Below, piece after piece: positions 59,434 to 64,000 of a stretch of DNA of 64,000 nucleotides; position 1 is the stretch's first letter; every line of letters starts with the position of its first letter. The translations under genes and the position numbers were made by a program. Location of the stretch: assembly GCF_009755815.1 (NCBI RefSeq), contig NZ_WRPK01000010.1, forward strand, positions 248,001 through 312,000, in the 5' to 3' direction. This DNA comes from Flavisphingomonas formosensis. Its GTDB lineage: Bacteria > Pseudomonadota > Alphaproteobacteria > Sphingomonadales > Sphingomonadaceae. The notes beneath the pieces were generated by a model that was not told the DNA's origin, made no database searches, and saw only the letters and a program-made list of their open reading frames with translations.

Positions 59434-60631
59434 GCACGGCCGCAGCCGACGGCTCTGGCTCTATCCGCTGGCGAATGTCGGCGCCTATCTCGCCTTCCTG
59501 CCGCTGTTGACCGTGGTGCTGCCGTTGCGCGCCGAGGCGCTGGCGGGGAACGCCAAGGTAACGCTGCTCAGCGAAGCGCTGCTGGCCGGCGTGGCGGTGG
59601 CGACGGTCGCCAATGTCGCCGCCGGCATGGCCAGCGACTGGAGCCGCGCGCGTTTCGGCACACGGCTGCCCTGGCTGTGGATCGGCCTCTTCGCCACCTG
59701 GGCCAGCTTTGCGCTGATCGCAGCCGCCTCCGGGACGATCCAGCTCACCATCGGCGTGATGCTGTTCCAGTTCGCCTTCAACACGCTGTTCGGTCCACTC
59801 GCCGCGCTGTTCGCGGATAGCGTGCCGGATCGCTTCAAGGGCCGCATCTCGGCGCTCGCCAATCTCGCCCTTCCCCTCGCATCGCTCGCATCGGCGCTGA
59901 TCGGATTGCCGCTGATGGGCAGCGATGCAATGCGCATGCTCGTGCTCGGAGCCGCCGTGGGGGCGCTCGTCCTCCCTCTGCTGCTGTTCTGGCCGCGCGC
60001 CGTGGCAGATGCCGAGCCGGAGGACGTCGCCACGCCAACTGCCTTTCGCTGGTCCGCCTTCCGCAGTCTGTGGCTCGCCAAATTCCTGGTGCAGCTCTGC
60101 GGCAACGTCGTCACCAGCTATTTTCTTTTCTACCTGAAGGACGGCATTCGCCCGGACGGACTCTTCCGCGGGCAGGATGTGCAGGTGGGTTTCGCGTGGA
60201 TCGTCGCGACCGCGACGCTGCTCAGCGCCCTGTCCTCCATCGCGATCGGGCGCGCTTCGGATCGGGCCGGACGGCGCAAGCCGTTCCTGCTCGTCGCCGT
60301 CATGTCCATGGCAGCTGGCATCCTGGCCATGCTGTTGCGCGGCGACTGGACAGCGGCGCTGATCGGCTACACGCTGTTCATGGCTGGGCTCGGCAGCTTC
60401 CTGACGATCGACATTGCGCTGGTCGCGCAGATCCTGCCTTCGCCCCTTCATCGCGGCCGTGATCTGGGGGTGATGAACGCCGCCAACACGCTGCCCGCCA
60501 TCCTTGGCCCGGCCGTCGCCTTCACGGTGTTGAGCCGCAGCCCGAACGACTATGGCGCGCTTTTCCTGCTGCTCCTCGCCGCGTTGGCCGGCTGCGCCTT
60601 GACCTTGATCGCCAGCCGCGCGCTTCGCTGA
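59426..60631 (+). CDS. MFS transporter (glycoside-type)
   Basis: 401 aa, about twelve helices. GMASDWSRARFGTRLPWLWI and SSIAIGRASDRAGRRKPFLL are the loop 2-3 and loop 8-9 signatures of major facilitators. The overall form resembles the GPH/MelB-like sugar carriers. It is translated together with LacI (8-bp overlap) and probably takes up a product or inducer of the locus through the inner membrane. Confidence 0.85.
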   Translation: MIEHGRSRRLWLYPLANVGAYLAFLPLLTVVLPLRAEALAGNAKVTLLSEALLAGVAVATVANVAAGMASDWSRARFGTRLPWLWIGLFATWASFALIAAASGTIQLTIGVMLFQFAFNTLFGPLAALFADSVPDRFKGRISALANLALPLASLASALIGLPLMGSDAMRMLVLGAAVGALVLPLLLFWPRAVADAEPEDVATPTAFRWSAFRSLWLAKFLVQLCGNVVTSYFLFYLKDGIRPDGLFRGQDVQVGFAWIVATATLLSALSSIAIGRASDRAGRRKPFLLVAVMSMAAGILAMLLRGDWTAALIGYTLFMAGLGSFLTIDIALVAQILPSPLHRGRDLGVMNAANTLPAILGPAVAFTVLSRSPNDYGALFLLLLAALAGCALTLIASRALR

Positions 60632-60689
60632 CTTGCATCGTCTCCCGTCACGGCCTTACGCAGGACGAGAGCGAATGGGGAGATGACGG

Positions 60690-62366
60690 ATGAGCGGGGA
60701 CCGGGACGACGACCAACCTCAGGATCCGGAACGCCGCCTGCTGCTGGGCGGTCTCGCCGCCGCGGCCGGCCTTGCGGGCATCGCTGCCCCGGGCGAAACC
60801 AGACCGGCCGGGCGGAAGAGACGGCCGGCGGCAAATCCCGATGCGGCGCTACAGGCCCATATCGACACCGTTGTGGTCATCTATGCGGAAAACCGCAGCT
60901 TCAACAATCTCTTCGCCGATTTTCCCGGCCTGCAGCGCCCCCTTTCGGCGCTGAAGCCGGAAGAAAGTGCACAGCGCGATCGCGACGGGACACTGCTCAC
61001 CACCCTTCCCAAAATCTGGAAGGGGCTCACCGCTCAGTCCCAGGTGGTGGAACATCGCGTCTTCGACATTGGTGAGAATGATCTGACCGGCCTTGCCAAC
61101 GCCCCTTTCGCGCTGGCGACGCCGGACGGAGATCCGCTGCCGCACGGCGTGGTGACACGCGATCTGGTCCACACCTTTTACAACAACCAGCTGCAGATCA
61201 ATGGCGGCCGCAATGACGGCTTCGTCGCCTGGGGGGACAGTGGCGCGCTGGTGATGGGGCATTATGGCGACGGTTCGTCCAATCTCCGGCTATGGCAAAT
61301 CGCCCGCGAATTCACGCTGTGCGACAATTTCTTCATGGGCGCGTTCGGCGGATCCTATTTCAATCACCAATATCTCATCGCCGCCCAGCCCTCCTTCTAC
61401 CCGGCGGCGGACCAGAGCCCCGCCAAGGCACGGATCGTCGCGCTCGATCCGGCCGATCCACGCGGTATCCGGCCGAAGCAGAAAGCAAACTCTCCCGCCA
61501 GCGCGATGCAGGGGCCGCCACTGTTCGTCTCCGATACGCTGACGCCGGACTTCTGGGCGGTTAACACGATGCTCCCGCCTTATGGACCGACCTTCGCCGG
61601 CATGCGCGATCCCGAGCGGCCGGGCTATGCCAATGCCGACAACCCGATGACGCTGCCGCCGCAAACCCACAAGACGATCGGCGACATGCTGAGCGATCGG
61701 GGCGTCGACTGGGCCTGGTATGCCGGCGGCTGGGGCGCCGCGCTCGCGGACGAATCCGCCGCCAAGGGCGCCACCGGCCCGGATTTTCCGGCCCGGCCGA
61801 ATTTCCAGCCGCACCATCAGCCGTTCAACTATTTCTTCCGCTTCGCACCGGGCATGCCAGCGCGCGAGCAGCATCTGCGCGACGGCGGCGAGGGCGAGAC
61901 GGCACGCACCAACCGCTTCCTTGCCGACGTCCAGGCAGGCCGTCTGCCGCCGGTCAGCTTCTACAAGCCCCAGGGCAATCTCAACATGCATGCGGGCTAT
62001 TCGGACGTCGATGCCGGCGACCGTCACATCGCCGCGGTGATCGATGCGCTGCGCAAGGGGCCGCAGTGGGAGAAGATGCTGATCGTGGTCACCTTCGACG
62101 AGAATGGCGGCTGGTGGGATCATGTCCCGCCGCCGAAAGGCGACCGCTGGGGCCCCGGCACCCGCATCCCGGCACTGATCGTCTCGCCGCATGCGCGCCG
62201 CGGCGAGGTGGATCATGCCATCTACGACACGGGATCGATCGCGCGCTTCATCACCCGTCGCTTCGGCCTCGCCAAATTGCCGGGCCTGATCGAACGGGAA
62301 AAGGCGATGATCGCGGCGGGCGGACCGCCGCCGGGGGACCTGACGGCGGCCTTGCGTTTCGGTTGA
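60690..62366 (+). CDS. Tat-exported phosphoesterase (PF04185, acid phosphatase/phospholipase C type)
   Basis: 558 aa. A twin-arginine signal (DPERRLLLGGLAAAAGLAG) leads the protein. The catalytic core starts VVVIYAENRSFNNLF (Glu66-Asn67), and later blocks are NFFMGAFGGSYFNHQYL, YKPQGNLNMHAGY, VTFDENGGWWDHVPPP and RWGPGTRIPALIVSPHA. AcpA-like acid phosphatases and nonspecific phospholipases C share these. It acts in the periplasm. It follows the MFS gene by 58 bp and may be a separate unit. Confidence 0.9.
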   Translation: MSGDRDDDQPQDPERRLLLGGLAAAAGLAGIAAPGETRPAGRKRRPAANPDAALQAHIDTVVVIYAENRSFNNLFADFPGLQRPLSALKPEESAQRDRDGTLLTTLPKIWKGLTAQSQVVEHRVFDIGENDLTGLANAPFALATPDGDPLPHGVVTRDLVHTFYNNQLQINGGRNDGFVAWGDSGALVMGHYGDGSSNLRLWQIAREFTLCDNFFMGAFGGSYFNHQYLIAAQPSFYPAADQSPAKARIVALDPADPRGIRPKQKANSPASAMQGPPLFVSDTLTPDFWAVNTMLPPYGPTFAGMRDPERPGYANADNPMTLPPQTHKTIGDMLSDRGVDWAWYAGGWGAALADESAAKGATGPDFPARPNFQPHHQPFNYFFRFAPGMPAREQHLRDGGEGETARTNRFLADVQAGRLPPVSFYKPQGNLNMHAGYSDVDAGDRHIAAVIDALRKGPQWEKMLIVVTFDENGGWWDHVPPPKGDRWGPGTRIPALIVSPHARRGEVDHAIYDTGSIARFITRRFGLAKLPGLIEREKAMIAAGGPPPGDLTAALRFG

Positions 62367-62376
62367 GCGGACGCGA

Positions 62377-63330
62377 TCAGTTCTTCGCCGCGGCCGGATC
62401 GGCCTTCGCATCCAGCGCGACGATGCCCGCCGGCACCTGGGGCAGGCTAGACCAGGGCAGATCCTTCTTGAGCGTCATCGACCAGCGCGTGACCCACTCG
62501 TCGCCGTCCGGCCCGGCATAGGCGTCCGCGATGCGATAGGCCGGATCCTTCATCGCCTGGTCGAGCGTCACGGTGCGCAGATGCTGCGCCTTCAGGATCG
62601 CGGCGATGGCATCGATGCTGTCGGCATTGAGCCGGCTGGCGTGAAGCAGGAACACGAAAGCCGGCTCGCCCCCCAGCAATCCCGTCGCCGCCTTTCGATA
62701 CCAGGGCACGATCCGCGCGGTGAAATCGAGATAGTCCTGGCGGATATGCTCGGCCAGCTTCCGGTCGCCGCGCGCAAGGGCAGCGTCATAGGGATCGGCG
62801 AACTGCCAGTCGCTATTCTCCATCGAAACCGGCGCGACGCGATAGCCATGCTGCGCCAGCCAGCCTTCAAAACGACGCCGGGCGACGAGCGTCGGCCCGG
62901 TCTCGAGATAGGGATGACGATACCAGCGCTCTGTGCGACCGCGTGCCGCGAGCAGCCCCTTCGTCACCGTCTCCCCCTTGGCGACGTCGGCAATATAGGC
63001 ATCGACCGGCGTGTGGGTGAAGGAGACGTGCGAATAGCTGTGATTGCCGAGATCCAGCCCCGCATCCAGCCAGCGGCTCAGCAACGCGATGCGACGCGGC
63101 CGATCGCCTGCATCGAGCTGGATCTCGTTGACGAAGCCCGTCGCCGGCCAGTGATTGCGCTTGATCCCGGCCAGCAGGTCGCTGGTCACCGCCTCGGCAT
63201 CCGCGATCGGACGGAAATGCCCATAGACCGGAAGATCGTCGAAGGTCATGGCGACCTGCCCCGCCTCCACCGGCACCGCCAGAAACAGGGTGAGCAGCAA
63301 CAGGCAGCGGGCGAAGACTCTTCCGATCAA
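62377..63330 (-). CDS. Polysaccharide deacetylase-family (NodB) protein
   Basis: 317 aa with an N-terminal signal peptide ending VEAG. NodB motif 1 is MTFDDLP (Asp31, Asp32) and the metal site is GNHSYSH (His97, His101). Further NodB blocks are WYRHPYLETGPT and FVFLLHASRLNAD. Metal-dependent deacetylases of glycans or peptidoglycan share this fold. It converges on the phosphoesterase (10 bp) and follows the S46 peptidase gene by 13 bp on the same strand. Confidence 0.88.
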   Translation of the reverse strand: MIGRVFARCLLLLTLFLAVPVEAGQVAMTFDDLPVYGHFRPIADAEAVTSDLLAGIKRNHWPATGFVNEIQLDAGDRPRRIALLSRWLDAGLDLGNHSYSHVSFTHTPVDAYIADVAKGETVTKGLLAARGRTERWYRHPYLETGPTLVARRRFEGWLAQHGYRVAPVSMENSDWQFADPYDAALARGDRKLAEHIRQDYLDFTARIVPWYRKAATGLLGGEPAFVFLLHASRLNADSIDAIAAILKAQHLRTVTLDQAMKDPAYRIADAYAGPDGDEWVTRWSMTLKKDLPWSSLPQVPAGIVALDAKADPAAAKN

Positions 63331-63343
63331 GGCATGGCTCCGT

Positions 63344-64000
63344 TCAATTGGCGTGAAGCTCGGCGACCAGGGCGGGCGCCGGATAGACCGTCCTGAGCGC
63401 CGCCTCCACCGCGCCGGTCGATACGACGACGGAGCGGTTGAGCCGCGGATCGTAACCGAAGGCGCCGCCCAGACTGTGGATATTGCCGTCGAACAACGCC
63501 CCGATCACCGATCCGTCGCTGGCGATCACCGGCGATCCGGAATTGCCGCCGACGACATCGTTGCTGGTCGAGAAATCGAGCACCGTCTGAGGATCCAGCT
63601 TGCTGCGCGCCGCCAGCCAGCGGGCGGGAAGCTGATAGGGCGCTTGCCCGGTCGCCCGATCGAACAGCCCGGCGAAGTTCGTGGTCGGCGCGATCGGGCG
63701 ACCCGCCTCGTTCCATCCCTCGACCGTGCCGTAGGACAGGCGCAACGTGAAGGTAGCGTCCGGATAGAGGCTGTCGCCATAAGCGGCGAAACGCGCCTGG
63801 GCGAGACGCGACTGCGCCGCCGTCACCGGCCCCTCCACCTCAGCCTTGTAGCGGCTGAGCTGCGCCCGCGCCTCACCGTCATGCGCCAGCACGAAGCGGA
63901 TCAGCGGATCGTCCGACGCGTTCACCGCAGCCAGGCCACCCTTGAACAGCGCCGCTCGCACCGCCGGGTCGGCGAGTTTGGTGCCGGTGACGAGCGCATG
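63344..64000 (-). CDS. S46-family dipeptidyl-peptidase (partial; N-terminus outside window)
   Basis: The C-terminal 218 codons are visible; the frame stays open past the right edge. GGNSGSPVIASDG carries the nucleophilic serine of the S46 (DPP7/DPP11) family, and FDGNIHSLGGAFGYDPRLNR follows as in that family. Full-length members have about 700 residues, so roughly 480 lie outside. S46 enzymes are exported exopeptidases releasing N-terminal dipeptides. Confidence 0.88.
   Translation of the reverse strand, partial: HALVTGTKLADPAVRAALFKGGLAAVNASDDPLIRFVLAHDGEARAQLSRYKAEVEGPVTAAQSRLAQARFAAYGDSLYPDATFTLRLSYGTVEGWNEAGRPIAPTTNFAGLFDRATGQAPYQLPARWLAARSKLDPQTVLDFSTSNDVVGGNSGSPVIASDGSVIGALFDGNIHSLGGAFGYDPRLNRSVVVSTGAVEAALRTVYPAPALVAELHAN

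Overview
The window is high-GC (roughly two thirds G+C) alphaproteobacterial chromosome. Gene content and order point to a sphingomonad (Sphingomonas or a close relative): a zwf-edd-glk-eda Entner-Doudoroff block next to TonB-receptor, flavin halogenase and GH3 genes, an S46 peptidase, and short palindromic intergenic repeats. This assignment is inference from content; there is no rRNA or other marker gene. I saw no tRNA, rRNA, CRISPR array or insertion sequence.

Layout. 1-3144: the start of a secreted coiled-coil, YadA/tail-fibre-like surface protein that runs off the left edge, preceded by a CadC-type membrane-bound regulator. 3290-6689: an SDR and an Old Yellow Enzyme homologue divergent from an AraC regulator. 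6723-8199: three unrecognised small genes in a lower-GC patch. 8240-10815: a sterol-desaturase-family hydroxylase and a duplicated terminase-small-subunit-like DNA-binding protein that carries a palindromic repeat inside its reading frame. 10921-14417: AtuA-family protein, a second SDR and an IclR regulator, probably a catabolic operon. 14384-19414: a small membrane protein, the Kup potassium transporter, a LysR regulator and a CoA transferase. 19773-25566: a large DUF3857/transglutaminase/TPR protein, a MocR regulator and an EamA exporter.

25579-30868: a kdp potassium-ATPase operon (27-aa membrane peptide, kdpF, A, B, C, E) in which kdpD is missing between kdpC and kdpE. 31274-40467: two flavoproteins, a secreted orphan, two SnoaL/NTF2-fold proteins, an N-formylglutamate-amidohydrolase-like protein, two transglutaminase-like proteins and an M3 peptidase. 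40779-41051: a zinc-ribbon protein.

41243-58023 is the most coherent part. One minus-strand array runs TonB receptor, flavin-halogenase-like protein, GH3, glucose/galactose-type MFS, cation:proton antiporter, second GH3, zwf, edd, glk, eda. It therefore covers outer-membrane uptake, hydrolysis of a glucoside, import and conversion of glucose to pyruvate plus glyceraldehyde-3-phosphate. Hairpins or repeats sit at several of its gene junctions. Divergent to it lie a LacI regulator, an MFS transporter and a PF04185 phosphoesterase, with LacI-type palindromes in the 363-bp gap between them. The right edge holds a polysaccharide deacetylase and the C-terminal part of an S46 peptidase.

Start codons were moved from the longest open frame wherever a Shine-Dalgarno sequence, a signal peptide or the family length argued for it. 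Functions come from motif and family recognition by eye; no database search was run.
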